From: Actinomadura craniellae
GTDB lineage: Bacteria; Actinomycetota; Actinomycetes; Streptosporangiales; Streptosporangiaceae
DNA: 64,000 nucleotides
Direction: 5' to 3'
Assembly: GCF_003289645.1 (NCBI RefSeq)
Contig: NZ_QLYX01000001.1
Location: 1-64,000, forward strand
The notes under the pieces were generated by a model, which had not been told where the DNA came from, searched no databases, and saw only the letters and a list, made by a program, of their open reading frames with translations. Positions 46,359 to 55,401 of this stretch are shown piece after piece (the first letter of the stretch is position 1; each line of letters opens with the position of its first letter). A program made the position numbers and the translations under genes.

Positions 46359-47504
46359 TCACCCGCCCAGGCCCAACTCCCGGGCAATGATCATGCGCTG
46401 GACCTCGGAGGTGCCCTCACCGATCTCCAGGATCTTGGCGTCCCGGTAGAACCGGCCGACCGGGTACTCGTTCATGAACCCGTAGCCGCCGAAGATCTGG
46501 GTGGCGTCCCGCGCGTTGTCCATGGCCGCGTTGGAGGCCACCAGCTTGGCGATCGCGGCCTCCCGCTTGAACGGGCGGCCGGCCAGCATCTTGGCCGCCG
46601 CCGCGTAGTAGGCGACCCGGGCGGTGTGCGTGCGGGTCTCCATGTCGGCCACCTTGAACTGGATCGCCTGGTACTGGCCGATCGCCTGGCCGAACGCCTC
46701 CCGCTCCCGGACGTAGCGCAGGCACTCGTCGACGCAACCCTGTGCCAGCCCCACCGAGAGCGCGGCGATGGCGATCCGGCCCTCGTCCAGGATCCGCAGG
46801 AACTGGGCGTACCCCCGGCCGCGCTCACCGAGCAGGTTGCCGGCCGGCACCCGCACGTCGTCGAAGGACAGCTCGCGGGTGTCGGAGGCCGACCAGCCGA
46901 CCTTGGAGTACTTGCGGCCGACGGTGAAGCCGGGCGTGCCGTTCGGCACGATGATCGTGGAGATCTCGCGCTCGCCGGTCAGCGCGGTCACGGTCACGAA
47001 CTCGGTGATGTCGGTACCGGAGTTGGTGATGAACGACTTCGACCCGTTGATCACCCACTGGTCGCCGTCCAGCCGGGCGGTGGTCCGCATGCCGCCGGGG
47101 ACGTCCGATCCGCCGCCCGGCTCGGTCAGCCCGAACCCGGCCAGCCGCTCGCCGGAGCACAACTCCGGCAACCACCGCCGGCGCTGCTCCTCGGTGCCGA
47201 ACCGGAAGATCGGCATCGCGCCCAGCGAGACCCCGGCCTCCAGCGTGATCGCCACCGAGGAGTCCACCCGGGCCAACTCCTCCAGGGCGAGGCAGAGGGC
47301 GAAGTAGTCGCCGCCCATCCCGCCGTGCTCCTCGGGGAACGGCAGGCCGAACAGGCCCATCCGGCCCATCGCCGCGACGATCTCGTAGGGGAACTCGCCG
47401 CGCTCGTAGATGTCGCCGATCACCGGGGCGACCGTCTCGCGGGCGAACCGCTCCACCGTGCGCCGCAGCGTCTCGTGCTCTTCGGGCAGGGAAAAGTCGA
47501 TCAT
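46359..47504 (-). CDS. Acyl-CoA dehydrogenase (branched-chain/isovaleryl-CoA type, FadE19-like)
   Basis: 381 residues, full length. LPEEHETLRRTVERFARE, AGFGLTEPGGGSD (FAD/substrate loop), FITNSGTDITEF, ATQIFGGYGFMNEYPVGRFYRDAK and catalytic-region EIGEGTSEVQRMIIARELG. ATG 47504 has AAGGAG 9 bp upstream. It lies 4 bp after the carboxylase alpha gene in one operon. Mycobacteria have the same order fadE19-accA1-accD1 with a TetR gene, so oxidation of isovaleryl- or methylbutyryl-CoA in leucine/isoleucine breakdown is the best guess. Confidence 0.92.
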   Translation of the reverse strand: MIDFSLPEEHETLRRTVERFARETVAPVIGDIYERGEFPYEIVAAMGRMGLFGLPFPEEHGGMGGDYFALCLALEELARVDSSVAITLEAGVSLGAMPIFRFGTEEQRRRWLPELCSGERLAGFGLTEPGGGSDVPGGMRTTARLDGDQWVINGSKSFITNSGTDITEFVTVTALTGEREISTIIVPNGTPGFTVGRKYSKVGWSASDTRELSFDDVRVPAGNLLGERGRGYAQFLRILDEGRIAIAALSVGLAQGCVDECLRYVREREAFGQAIGQYQAIQFKVADMETRTHTARVAYYAAAAKMLAGRPFKREAAIAKLVASNAAMDNARDATQIFGGYGFMNEYPVGRFYRDAKILEIGEGTSEVQRMIIARELGLGG

Positions 47505-47508
47505 GGGT

Positions 47509-49491
47509 TCACTCCTTGGGGGTGATCTCGGCCAGCACGGCGTCCAGGGCCACCCGGTCGCCCGCCCGGACGGGCAGGCGGGCCACCGTCCCGGCGACCG
47601 GCGCGGTGACGGTGTGCTCCATCTTCATCGCCTCGACGACGACCAGTGGGCGTCCCTGCGCGACCTCCTCGCCCACCTGCGCGGGGACGGCCAGCACGGT
47701 GCCCGGCATCGGGCTGCGCACCACCCCGTCTCCGGCGGCCGTCGCCGCGGCGGCCGCGCCCGGTACGTGCTCGGCCAGCGCCCAGGCGTGCCCGTCCCGG
47801 CCCAGCCACACCGTGTCGCCGTCGCGGGCCAGCCCGAACCGCCGGGTGCGCCCGGCGTACATCAGCTCATACGTCAGGTCGTAGGTCAGGTCCGGCTCGC
47901 CGGGGGAGCCGGCGGGGCGCAGCGCGGCGGGTACGGGATCGGCGCCGCCGACGGACACTTCGGCGGCGTGCGCCCGGCCGCGGACGTGCACCTCGACCGG
48001 GGACCCGCCCGCCGGGGTGATGACCCACGTGGTCCGGGCGGGGCCGCCCAGCCGCCAGCCGTCCGGGATCGCCCACGGGTCGGGGTCACCGGTCTCCAGG
48101 GCCAGCATCCGCTCCAGCGCCGCGGCGGCGAGCACCTCGTCCGGCACCTCGCGGGTCACCAGGTCGCCCTGCGCGCGTTCCACCAGCCCGGTGTCCAGCC
48201 GCCCGGCGGCCACGTCGGGATGGGCCAGCAGGGCGCGCAGGAACGCCACGTTGGTCGCCAGGCCCAGCAGCCGGTAGCCGGCCAGCGCGCGGTCCAGCCG
48301 GGCCAGCGCGGTCGCCCGGTCCGGGCCCCGGGCGATCACCTTGGCGAGCATCGGGTCGTAGGCCCCGCCGATCTCGTCGCCGGCGGCGATCCCGGAGTCG
48401 ACCCGGATTCCGGGTCCCGCCGGTTCGGCCAGCGCCAGCACCCGCCCACCGGTGGGCAGGAAGCCCCGGGCGGGGTCCTCGGCGTAGATCCGCGCCTCCA
48501 CCGCGTGGCCGTCCGGCGCGACGTCGTCCTGCGTCATCGGCAGCGGCTCGCCCGCCGCCACCCGCAACTGCAACTCGACCAGATCCCAGGGCAGCAGTTC
48601 CTCGGTGACCGGGTGCTCGACCTGGAGCCGGGTGTTCATCTCCATGAAGTAGTAGTCGTCGGGGCGGTCGGCGGAGACGATGTACTCCACCGTGCCCGCG
48701 CCCACGTAGCCGACCGCCTTGGCGGCGGCGACCGCGGCCGCGCCCATCCGGGCCCGCCGCGCGGGGTCGAGCAGCGGCGAGGGGGACTCCTCGACGATCT
48801 TCTGGTGCCGGCGTTGCAGGCTGCACTCGCGCTCGCCCAGGTGCACCACGGCGCCGTGCGCGTCGGCCATGACCTGGATCTCGATGTGCCGGGGCCGGGG
48901 GACGAACCGCTCGACGAGCAGGGTGTCGTCGCCGAAGGCCGCCGCGGCCTCCCGCCGGGCGGAGACGATCGACGCGGCGAGGTCCGCCGCGTCCTCGACC
49001 AGCCGCATGCCCTTGCCGCCGCCGCCCGCCGACGGCTTGATCAGGATCGGCAGGCCGACGGCGAGGGCGGCTTCGGTGAGCTCGGCGTCCGACAGGCCCG
49101 GCTCGTCGCGGCCGGGCACCACCGGCACCCCGGCCGCCGCCACCGTGTTCTTGGCCCGGATCTTGTCGCCCATCGCCTCGATCACGTCGGCGGGCGGGCC
49201 GACGAAGACCAGCCCGGCGTCCGCGCAGGCCCGGGCGAACGCGGCGTTCTCGGCCAGGAACCCGTACCCCGGGTGGATCGCCACGGCCCCGGTCGCCCGG
49301 GCGGCCGCGACGATCGCCGCGCCGTCGAGGTAGGACGGGACGCGCACCGCCTCGTCGGCCTCGCGCACGTGCCGGGCCGCCGCGTCGGCGTCCTCATGCA
49401 CCGCGATCGCACGGACGCCCAGCCGGCGCAACGTGCGGAAGATCCGCACCGCGATCTCGCCGCGGTTGGCCACCAGGACGCTCTCCAGCAT
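47509..49491 (-). CDS. Biotin carboxylase/BCCP alpha subunit of acyl-CoA (3-methylcrotonyl-CoA) carboxylase
   Basis: 660 residues. Biotin carboxylase domain with VLVANRGEIAVRI, ATP-grasp loop IKPSAGGGGKGMR, MEMNTRLQVEHPVTEE; a middle linker domain; C-terminal biotinyl domain with EAMKMEH. ATG 49491; GTG 49497 two codons earlier is possible. It follows the transferase gene directly. It carboxylates biotin using ATP and bicarbonate. Substrate inferred from synteny with AccA1 of mycobacteria. Confidence 0.93.
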   Translation of the reverse strand: MLESVLVANRGEIAVRIFRTLRRLGVRAIAVHEDADAAARHVREADEAVRVPSYLDGAAIVAAARATGAVAIHPGYGFLAENAAFARACADAGLVFVGPPADVIEAMGDKIRAKNTVAAAGVPVVPGRDEPGLSDAELTEAALAVGLPILIKPSAGGGGKGMRLVEDAADLAASIVSARREAAAAFGDDTLLVERFVPRPRHIEIQVMADAHGAVVHLGERECSLQRRHQKIVEESPSPLLDPARRARMGAAAVAAAKAVGYVGAGTVEYIVSADRPDDYYFMEMNTRLQVEHPVTEELLPWDLVELQLRVAAGEPLPMTQDDVAPDGHAVEARIYAEDPARGFLPTGGRVLALAEPAGPGIRVDSGIAAGDEIGGAYDPMLAKVIARGPDRATALARLDRALAGYRLLGLATNVAFLRALLAHPDVAAGRLDTGLVERAQGDLVTREVPDEVLAAAALERMLALETGDPDPWAIPDGWRLGGPARTTWVITPAGGSPVEVHVRGRAHAAEVSVGGADPVPAALRPAGSPGEPDLTYDLTYELMYAGRTRRFGLARDGDTVWLGRDGHAWALAEHVPGAAAAATAAGDGVVRSPMPGTVLAVPAQVGEEVAQGRPLVVVEAMKMEHTVTAPVAGTVARLPVRAGDRVALDAVLAEITPKE

Positions 49492-49499
49492 CGTCACCC

Positions 49500-51119
49500 T
49501 CACATCCTGAAGACGCCGTAGCCGACCGGCTCCAGCGGCGCGTTCGCGGCGGCCGACAGCGCCAGCCCCAGCATCCGGCGAGTGTCGAGCGGGTCGATCA
49601 CCCCGTCGTCCCACAGCCGCGCGGTCGCGTAGTAGGGGTTGCCCTGCCGCTCGTACTGCTCGCGGATCGGCGCCTTGAACGCCTCCTCCTCCGCGGCGGG
49701 CCAGCCGTCGCCGAGCCGGTCGCGCCGGACCGTGGCCAGCACGGACGCGGCCTGCTCGCCGCCCATCACCGAGATGCGGGCGTTCGGCCACAGCCACAGG
49801 AACCGGGGGGAGTACGCCCGGCCGCACATCGCGTAGTTGCCCGCGCCGAACGAGCCGCCGATCACCACGGTGAGCTTCGGCACCCGGGCGCAGGAGACGG
49901 CGGTGACCATCTTGGCGCCGTGCTTGGCGATGCCGCCGGCCTCGTACTCGCGGCCGACCATGAACCCGCTGATGTTCTGCAGGAACAGCAGCGGGACCGA
50001 GCGGCGGTCGCACAGCTCGATGAAGTGCGCCCCCTTGAGGGCGGACTCGGCGAACAGGATGCCGTTGTTGGCCACGATGCCCACCGGGTGGCCGTGGATC
50101 CGGGCGAACCCGGTCACCAGCGTCGGCCCGTACAGCGGCTTGAACTCCTGGAACCGGCTGCCGTCGACCAGCCGGGCGATCACCTCGCGGACGTCGTAGG
50201 GCGTGCGCGGGTCGGGCGGGACCACCCCGTACAGCCCGGCCGGGGCCACCACCGGTTCCTCGGGCGGGGCGGTCTCCCACGGCCGGGGCGAGCGCGGGCC
50301 CAGCGTGTCCACGATCGACCGGACGATGCGCAGCGCGTGGGCGTCGTCGTCGGCCAGGTGGTCGGTGACCCCGGAGACGCGCGAGTGCAGCTCGCCGCCG
50401 CCCAGTTCCTCGGCGGTGACGATCTCGCCGGTGGCGGCTTTCACCAGCGGCGGGCCGCCCAGGAAGATGGTGCCCTGGCCGCGCACGATGACGGCCTCGT
50501 CGCTCATCGCCGGGACGTAGGCGCCGCCGGCCGTGCACGAGCCGAGCACCGCGGCGAGCTGCGGGATGCCGCGCGCCGACATGGTCGCCTGGTTGTAGAA
50601 GATCCGGCCGAAGTGCTCGCGGTCGGGGAAGACTTCGTCCTGGAGGGGCAGGTAGGCGCCGCCGGAGTCGACGAGGTAGATGCAGGGCAGCCGGTTGTGC
50701 AGGGCCACCTCCTGCGCCCGCAGGTGCTTCTTGACCGTCATCGGGTAGTAGGTGCCGCCCTTGACCGTGGCGTCGTTGGCCACGATCACGCATTCGCGGC
50801 CGGCCACCCGGCCGACGCCGGTGATGATGCCGGCCCCCGGGGCCTCGTCGCCGTACATGCCGTGCGCGGCCAGCGACGACAGCTCCAGGAACGGCGACCC
50901 GGGGTCGAGCAGCCCGGCCACCCGGTCGCGGGGGAGCAGCTTGCCCCGCTCCGCGTGCCGGCGCCGGGCGGCCTCCGGGCCGCCGAGGGCCGCCGCGGCG
51001 ACCCGGTCGCGCAACTCGGCGGCGAGGGCGCGGTTGTGTTCGGCGTTGCGGTCGAACTCCGCTCCGCCCGGATCGGCCCCGGTGCCCAGGACGACGGTGT
51101 CTCCTGACGCAAGGGTCAT
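49500..51119 (-). CDS. Carboxyltransferase beta subunit of acyl-CoA (3-methylcrotonyl-CoA) carboxylase
   Basis: 539 residues. Typical stretches: [92 protein letters not shown] and [13 protein letters not shown]. The Gly-Ala-x-Leu-Pro and MGGEQ details favour a methylcrotonyl-type over a propionyl-type transferase. ATG 51119 with GAGGAG 5-6 bp upstream. First gene of the operon, beside TetR operators. Confidence 0.93.
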   Translation of the reverse strand: MTLASGDTVVLGTGADPGGAEFDRNAEHNRALAAELRDRVAAAALGGPEAARRRHAERGKLLPRDRVAGLLDPGSPFLELSSLAAHGMYGDEAPGAGIITGVGRVAGRECVIVANDATVKGGTYYPMTVKKHLRAQEVALHNRLPCIYLVDSGGAYLPLQDEVFPDREHFGRIFYNQATMSARGIPQLAAVLGSCTAGGAYVPAMSDEAVIVRGQGTIFLGGPPLVKAATGEIVTAEELGGGELHSRVSGVTDHLADDDAHALRIVRSIVDTLGPRSPRPWETAPPEEPVVAPAGLYGVVPPDPRTPYDVREVIARLVDGSRFQEFKPLYGPTLVTGFARIHGHPVGIVANNGILFAESALKGAHFIELCDRRSVPLLFLQNISGFMVGREYEAGGIAKHGAKMVTAVSCARVPKLTVVIGGSFGAGNYAMCGRAYSPRFLWLWPNARISVMGGEQAASVLATVRRDRLGDGWPAAEEEAFKAPIREQYERQGNPYYATARLWDDGVIDPLDTRRMLGLALSAAANAPLEPVGYGVFRM

Positions 51120-51131
51120 GACGCTCCTCGC

Positions 51132-51173
51132 GTTAATGATCATTAACAACGACAGATGTTAATAGACATTAAC
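51132..51173. promoter_or_regulatory. Two TetR operator copies in the divergent promoter
   Basis: GTTAATGATCATTAAC (51132-51147) is a perfect 16-bp palindrome. A second copy, GTTAAT-AGAC-ATTAAC (51158-51173), has identical arms. Centres are 26 bp apart. They fill the gap between the carboxylase start (51119) and the TetR start (51197), so one regulator probably controls both directions. Confidence 0.85.
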
Positions 51174-51196
51174 AGAGGTCGTCTAGACTGCCGTCC

Positions 51197-51802
51197 ATGC
51201 CCGGGCCCGTACCCTCCACCAAGCGCCGCATCCTCGACGCGGCGGCGGAACTATTCGCCCGCCACGGATACCACGGAGTGTCCATCGGCGAACTGGGCCG
51301 GGCCGTGGGACTCACCGGGCCCGCCCTCTACCGGCACTTCCGCGGCAAAGAGTCGGTACTCGCGGAAATGCTGCTGGACATCAGCGAACGGCTGGCCGCC
51401 GAAGGCGCCCGGCGGGCCGCCGGCGAACCCGCCGCCGCGCTCGACGCGCTCCTGCACTGGCACATCGCCTTCGCCCTCGACCACCCGGCGCTGATCACCG
51501 TGCACGAACGCGAACTCGACAACGTGCCCGAACCCCAGCGGCACGCCGTACGCCGGGCCCAGCGGGCCTACGTGGAGCAATGGGTCGAGGTACTGATCGC
51601 GCTACGCCCCGAACTCGACAAGCCCACAGCCCGCGCCGCCGTGCACGCCGCCTTCGGCCTGCTCAACTCCACCCCGCACAGCGCGGGATCCCTCGACCGC
51701 GAGACCATGGCCCGCCTGCTGCACGGCATGGCCCGCACAGCCCTCGTGTTTCCCGCTCCGCCGCAGGGGGCTGTGTTTCCCGCTCCGCCGTATCGTCTCT
51801 AG
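51197..51802 (+). CDS. TetR-family transcriptional regulator
   Basis: 201 residues. HTH at about 10-55: RILDAAAELFARHGYHGVSI, GLTGPALYRHFRGKESVLAE. The C-terminal ligand domain is typical in size. The last 20 residues contain VFPAPP twice, from an 18-bp direct repeat (51746-51763, 51773-51790). Divergent from the carboxylase operon, matching Rv2506 beside accD1 in mycobacteria; the inducer is probably an acyl-CoA (inference). Confidence 0.93.
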   Translation: MPGPVPSTKRRILDAAAELFARHGYHGVSIGELGRAVGLTGPALYRHFRGKESVLAEMLLDISERLAAEGARRAAGEPAAALDALLHWHIAFALDHPALITVHERELDNVPEPQRHAVRRAQRAYVEQWVEVLIALRPELDKPTARAAVHAAFGLLNSTPHSAGSLDRETMARLLHGMARTALVFPAPPQGAVFPAPPYRL

Positions 51803-51803
51803 T

Positions 51804-52712
51804 TCAGGGCAGGAGGGACTTCAGGAGGGTGCGGGTGCGTTTGGCCTCGTCGCCGCGGCCGTACTCGCTGGCCACGAAGTCGGTGACGCCTGCCTCGGCG
51901 AGGTCCCTGATCTGGGCTGTGACGGTGTCTTCGTCGCCGACGATCGCGACGGCTCCGGGGCCTTCGGCGCCCTCGCGGTCGAGCATGGCGCGGTAGGACG
52001 GGAGGGTGTTGTAGATGGCGAAGGCCTGGTCCGCGGTGGCCCGGGCGGCCTCCGGGTCGTCGGTCACGCAGATCGGGAGGGAGCACACCACCCGGGGGGC
52101 GGGACGCCCGGCCTCGCGGGCCGCCGCGTTGATCGACGGGGCGATGTGGTCGCGGACGGTGGCGGGGCCGGTCATCCAGAGCACCGTGCCGTCGGCGCGC
52201 TCGCCGGCCAGCCGCAGCATCCGGGGCGCCATCGCGGCCAGCAGTACCGGCACCCGGCCCTCGCGCGGCACCGTCAGCCCGAGGTGGGCGCTCAGGGTCT
52301 CGCCGGTGAAGTCGGCGGGACGGCCCTCCAGCAGCGGCAGCAGCACCGACAGGTACTCGTCCATGTGCCGGGCCGGCCGGTCGAAGTCGTAGCCGTACAT
52401 GCCCTCGATCACGACCTTGTGGGACAGGCCGATGCCGAGCGTGAGCCGCCCGTTCAGGGCGAGCGCGACGGTCAGGGCCTGCTGGGCGAGCGCGGCGGGG
52501 TGCCGGGGGTAGGTCGGCACCACCGCGGTGCCCAACTCGATGCCGGGCACGGTGCTCCCCGCCACGGCCAGCGCGGTGAGCGCGTCCAGCGAGAAGATGT
52601 TGGACGTCCAGGCGGAGGGGAAGCCTTCGTCGGCGGCCCGCTGGATCTGGTCGCGGAACCGGCCCAGGGCGTCGGGACGGTCCGGCGGGTTGAGGGATAC
52701 TCCGATGCGCAT
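51804..52712 (-). CDS. LLM-class F420-type oxidoreductase
   Basis: 302 residues. Luciferase-like TIM-barrel pattern: ADEGFPSAWTSNIFSLDALT, TAVVPTYPRHPAALAQQALT, GIGLSHKVVIEGMYGYDFDR, MDEYLSVLLPLLEG, VPVLLAAMAPRMLRLAGERA. Actinomycete members usually use coenzyme F420. The stop is 1 bp from the TetR stop. Substrate unknown. Confidence 0.9.
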   Translation of the reverse strand: MRIGVSLNPPDRPDALGRFRDQIQRAADEGFPSAWTSNIFSLDALTALAVAGSTVPGIELGTAVVPTYPRHPAALAQQALTVALALNGRLTLGIGLSHKVVIEGMYGYDFDRPARHMDEYLSVLLPLLEGRPADFTGETLSAHLGLTVPREGRVPVLLAAMAPRMLRLAGERADGTVLWMTGPATVRDHIAPSINAAAREAGRPAPRVVCSLPICVTDDPEAARATADQAFAIYNTLPSYRAMLDREGAEGPGAVAIVGDEDTVTAQIRDLAEAGVTDFVASEYGRGDEAKRTRTLLKSLLP

Positions 52713-52744
52713 GCCCCGAGATTAGCCTGCGCGCCGAACGGCGT

Positions 52745-52858
52745 TCAGTGCAGCGTGGCCCGGTAGGACTCCTGGTAGCAGGAGGTCAGCCGGTCCACCG
52801 TGCTCGGCGGGCCGAGATGTTCCTTCATGATCCGGGCCGGCGAGGGCGGCGCCTCCAC
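52745..52858 (-). CDS. Possible 37-residue protein
   Basis: GTG 52858 to TGA 52745; an internal ATG gives 27 residues ending in DRLTSCYQESYRATLH. Third codon positions are almost all G or C, as in real genes here, and it starts 5 bp after the coiled-coil gene. There is no clear ribosome site, so coupling or a gene remnant is possible. Function unknown. Confidence 0.3.
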   Translation of the reverse strand: MEAPPSPARIMKEHLGPPSTVDRLTSCYQESYRATLH

Positions 52859-52863
52859 CGGGC

Positions 52864-53373
52864 TCAGGACAGGGGTTCGCGCTCGGGCAGCGGGTCGGCC
52901 GGGGTGAGGCGGGCGTGCAGCCGGTCGACCTCCTCGGCGAGGCCGGCCAGCGTGGCCTGGAGGTCGCGCCACAGGCTCGCCCGCTGCTCGGTGCGGCCGA
53001 CCCGCTCGCGCAGGTCGGTCAGGCGCTGCTCGGCGGCGCACAGCCGGGTCTCGCGCCGGTCCGCGTCCCGGTCGCCCCGCATCAGGCCGGTGGCCAGGCG
53101 GGCGAGGTCGCGCTCGGTCTCGTCCATCCGCTCGTCGATGCCGGGCAGCAACTGCTCGTTGAGCTGATCGACGAGCGCGTCGAGCCGGTGCCGGACGTCG
53201 GTCAGACCCGCCGCCTGCCCGGCGAGGACGTCCTCCAGCCGCTGGAGGCGTTCCATCAGCTCCGCCGTCCGATCGGGACCCCGGGTGAGCGTCACGAGGG
53301 CGTCCAGCCCGGTGTTCGCGCAGCGCTCCAACTCGGTGACGGCCCGACGGGCGAGGCCCAGGAACACGACCAT
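52864..53373 (-). CDS. Coiled-coil protein of unknown function
   Basis: 169 residues, nearly all alpha-helical and charged, with leucine heptads (MERLQRLEDVLAGQAAGLTD, LDALVDQLNEQLLPGIDERM, LRERVGRTEQRASLWRDLQA). The N-terminus is mildly hydrophobic (MVVFLGLARRAVTEL). ATG 53373 has GAGGAG 5-6 bp upstream. No family recognised. Confidence 0.7.
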   Translation of the reverse strand: MVVFLGLARRAVTELERCANTGLDALVTLTRGPDRTAELMERLQRLEDVLAGQAAGLTDVRHRLDALVDQLNEQLLPGIDERMDETERDLARLATGLMRGDRDADRRETRLCAAEQRLTDLRERVGRTEQRASLWRDLQATLAGLAEEVDRLHARLTPADPLPEREPLS

Positions 53374-53462
53374 GGCACTCCTCGGAGATGATCGGATCGG
53401 GTGGCGCACAACGGTCAGGTGAATTAAAGGTTAATGACAGTTGAACGCCGGAAGTATCCAGA

Positions 53463-53648
53463 TCATTCCCGCTGCGGCGCCCCCTGCCACTGTTGTGACG
53501 GTATCGGGTTGGACAACCTTGGTGGGGTGAATAGTTCCCGAAAGATGCAGATGCACAACCCGTGACGGGTGATGAGCCGTGCGCGAGCCGGTGTGTAGTC
53601 GTGCGGATCCCGGGCCGGCCGGACGCGCCGGCAGGTCAGGCACAACAT
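53463..53648 (-). CDS. Doubtful 61-residue Cys-rich ORF
   Basis: ATG 53648 follows GGAGGAG by about 9 bp and opens with MLCLTCRRVRPARDPHDYTP; a CxxC pair and later CIC are visible. Codon bias fits coding for the first half but fades after residue 35. Confidence 0.3.
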   Translation of the reverse strand: MLCLTCRRVRPARDPHDYTPARARLITRHGLCICIFRELFTPPRLSNPIPSQQWQGAPQRE

Positions 53649-53776
53649 GATCGGTTTCTCCTCCCGTGGAGGCGCGGCCGATCGCGTCCCGGGCACCCCC
53701 CTCCCGGTGCCCGGAACGCGGCCGGATCCCTGGAGATCCCCCTCCCGCGCCTTTCCCGCGGCACCTTAGGAGGCCG

Positions 53777-53796
53777 CACGTTGCATGCACGTTGCA
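53777..53796. repeat. 9-bp direct repeat with 11-bp period
   Basis: CACGTTGCA at 53777-53785 and 53788-53796, about 125 bp upstream of the GAF regulator start. The one-turn spacing suggests a regulator binding site. Confidence 0.45.
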
Positions 53797-53921
53797 CCGG
53801 ACAGGACACCGGTCTCCAACCGCTTCTCCGGAATCGCTTGCACGGCGCTCCGCGTGCGTTGATGCTCGGATCGGATGAGTCATCGGACGGCGACCCTGAG
53901 TAGCGACGAAGTGGAGGCGGA

Positions 53922-55391
53922 ATGGAGCAGAAGGCGCCGGTGATGCACGTGTGCCGGCGACCGGCGGACCTGGTCAGGCAGCTGAGCGACGCGAACGCGG
54001 CGGTCCTGGCGGGGCAGCCGGTCGACGCCCGGATACGTCCGCCGATCTCCCGGTCGTGGCGGCGCTCGCTGGACGCCGGGATCGACCCCAGGATCACCTC
54101 GGCGCCGCTGGTCCACGACCCCGGCACGCTGCGGCAGTTACGCGCCGAGCATCCGCTCGGCCGGCACCTGCTCGTGCTGCGCGGGATGCTGCGCTCGGCG
54201 ACCGACCAGACCGCGCACCAGATGGTCATCGCCGACGGCGAGGGGCACCTGCTGTGGAGCGAGGGCCCGCCCGGCCTGCGCCGCGCGGTCGACTCCATCG
54301 GCCTCACCGCGGGCGCCTGCTGGTCGGAGCGGTCGGTCGGCACCAACGGCATCGGTACCGCGCTGGCCGAGGGAAGCCCCCAGTACGTCTACTCCGCCGA
54401 GCACCTCGTCCCCATGCTGCACCGGGTGGCCTGCGCCGGAGCCCCGATCGCCGACCCCGACACCGGCCGGGTGATCGGCTGCATCGATGTCAGCGCCCGC
54501 GCGAAGGCCCTGCATCCGGCGATGGTCTCGCTGGTCACCGCGGTGGCCCGGCTGGCGGAGTCCCGGCTCGCGCTGGAGATGTACGCCGCCGACGAGCGGC
54601 TCCGCGTCCAGTACCTGAGCCGGTTGGGCGGGCCGGGCGCGCTGGTCACCGTGACCGGCCGGGTGCTGGCGGCCGAACCGGCCGGATGGTGCACCGGCCG
54701 GATCCCGCTGCTGGTCGATGAGGGCCCGGCGACGCTGCCGGACGGGCGCCTGGTCATGGTGGAGACGGTGGGCGAGGCCCGCCTGCTGCGCGCGCTCACC
54801 CCCGGCGAGTCCCGCCCGGCGCTGTGGCTGTCGCTGCTGGGGGGCGAGCAACCCCAGGTCCGGGTGGGCGAGCGCACGGTACCGCTGTCGCTGCGGCACG
54901 CCGAGATCCTGGCGTTGCTGATCTTGCATCCCCGGGGGCTGACCGCGGAGCGGCTCTCGGCGTACGTGTACGGCGACGAGGGCAACCCGGGGACGATCCG
55001 GGCTGAGATCCACCGGTTGCGGGCCCAACTCGGCGGCATCATCTCCGCCAAGCCGTACCGGCTCGACGTCGAGGCCGACGCCGACTTCCAGGCCGTGCGC
55101 CGGAGGCTGGCGGCCGGCGACGTGACCGGTGCGGTCCGCCTGTACGGGGGCGAGTTGCTGCCGCGCTCGGAGTCCCCGGAACTGTGCGCCGAACGGGCCG
55201 AACTCGCCGTCCGGCTTCGCCGCCAAGTGCTCGACGGGGGAGGCGTCGAGTCGCTGTGGGACTACGCCCAGGACGGCGCCTGCCAGGACGACCTGGAGGT
55301 GTTCCAGCGGCTGGCGGCCGTGCTGCCGCCCGGCGATCCGCGCCAGATCTCCGTGCAACTACGGGTGCGCCGGCTGACCCGCGACGGATGA
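53922..55391 (+). CDS. GAF-domain transcriptional regulator with C-terminal winged helix
   Basis: 489 residues. The N-terminal part (IRPPISRSWRRSLDAGIDP) and GAF-type domain (about 90-230: VIADGEGHLLWSEG, ACWSERSVGTNGIGTALAEG, CAGAPIADPDTGRVIGCIDV) are those of AcoR/DhaR-like activators. The AAA+ sigma54 domain is absent; instead an OmpR-like winged helix lies at about 313-375. ATG 53922 follows GGAGG by 4 bp. In relatives, it often controls aldehyde or alcohol dehydrogenases; none is adjacent. Confidence 0.88.
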   Translation: MEQKAPVMHVCRRPADLVRQLSDANAAVLAGQPVDARIRPPISRSWRRSLDAGIDPRITSAPLVHDPGTLRQLRAEHPLGRHLLVLRGMLRSATDQTAHQMVIADGEGHLLWSEGPPGLRRAVDSIGLTAGACWSERSVGTNGIGTALAEGSPQYVYSAEHLVPMLHRVACAGAPIADPDTGRVIGCIDVSARAKALHPAMVSLVTAVARLAESRLALEMYAADERLRVQYLSRLGGPGALVTVTGRVLAAEPAGWCTGRIPLLVDEGPATLPDGRLVMVETVGEARLLRALTPGESRPALWLSLLGGEQPQVRVGERTVPLSLRHAEILALLILHPRGLTAERLSAYVYGDEGNPGTIRAEIHRLRAQLGGIISAKPYRLDVEADADFQAVRRRLAAGDVTGAVRLYGGELLPRSESPELCAERAELAVRLRRQVLDGGGVESLWDYAQDGACQDDLEVFQRLAAVLPPGDPRQISVQLRVRRLTRDG

Positions 55392-55401
55392 GCGCGGACC
55401 G

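Larger units (their letters stand above)
53374..53921. other. 548-bp intergenic region before the GAF regulator
   Basis: It contains an A+T-richer part next to the coiled-coil gene (53405-53560), one doubtful small leftward ORF and a direct repeat near 53777. No firm gene. Confidence 0.4.

Noticed and set aside
47509-50793. Apparent 1094-residue carboxylase fusion
   Set aside because: The upstream part is an off-frame translation of the carboxyltransferase gene; the alpha subunit starts at 49491 or 49497.
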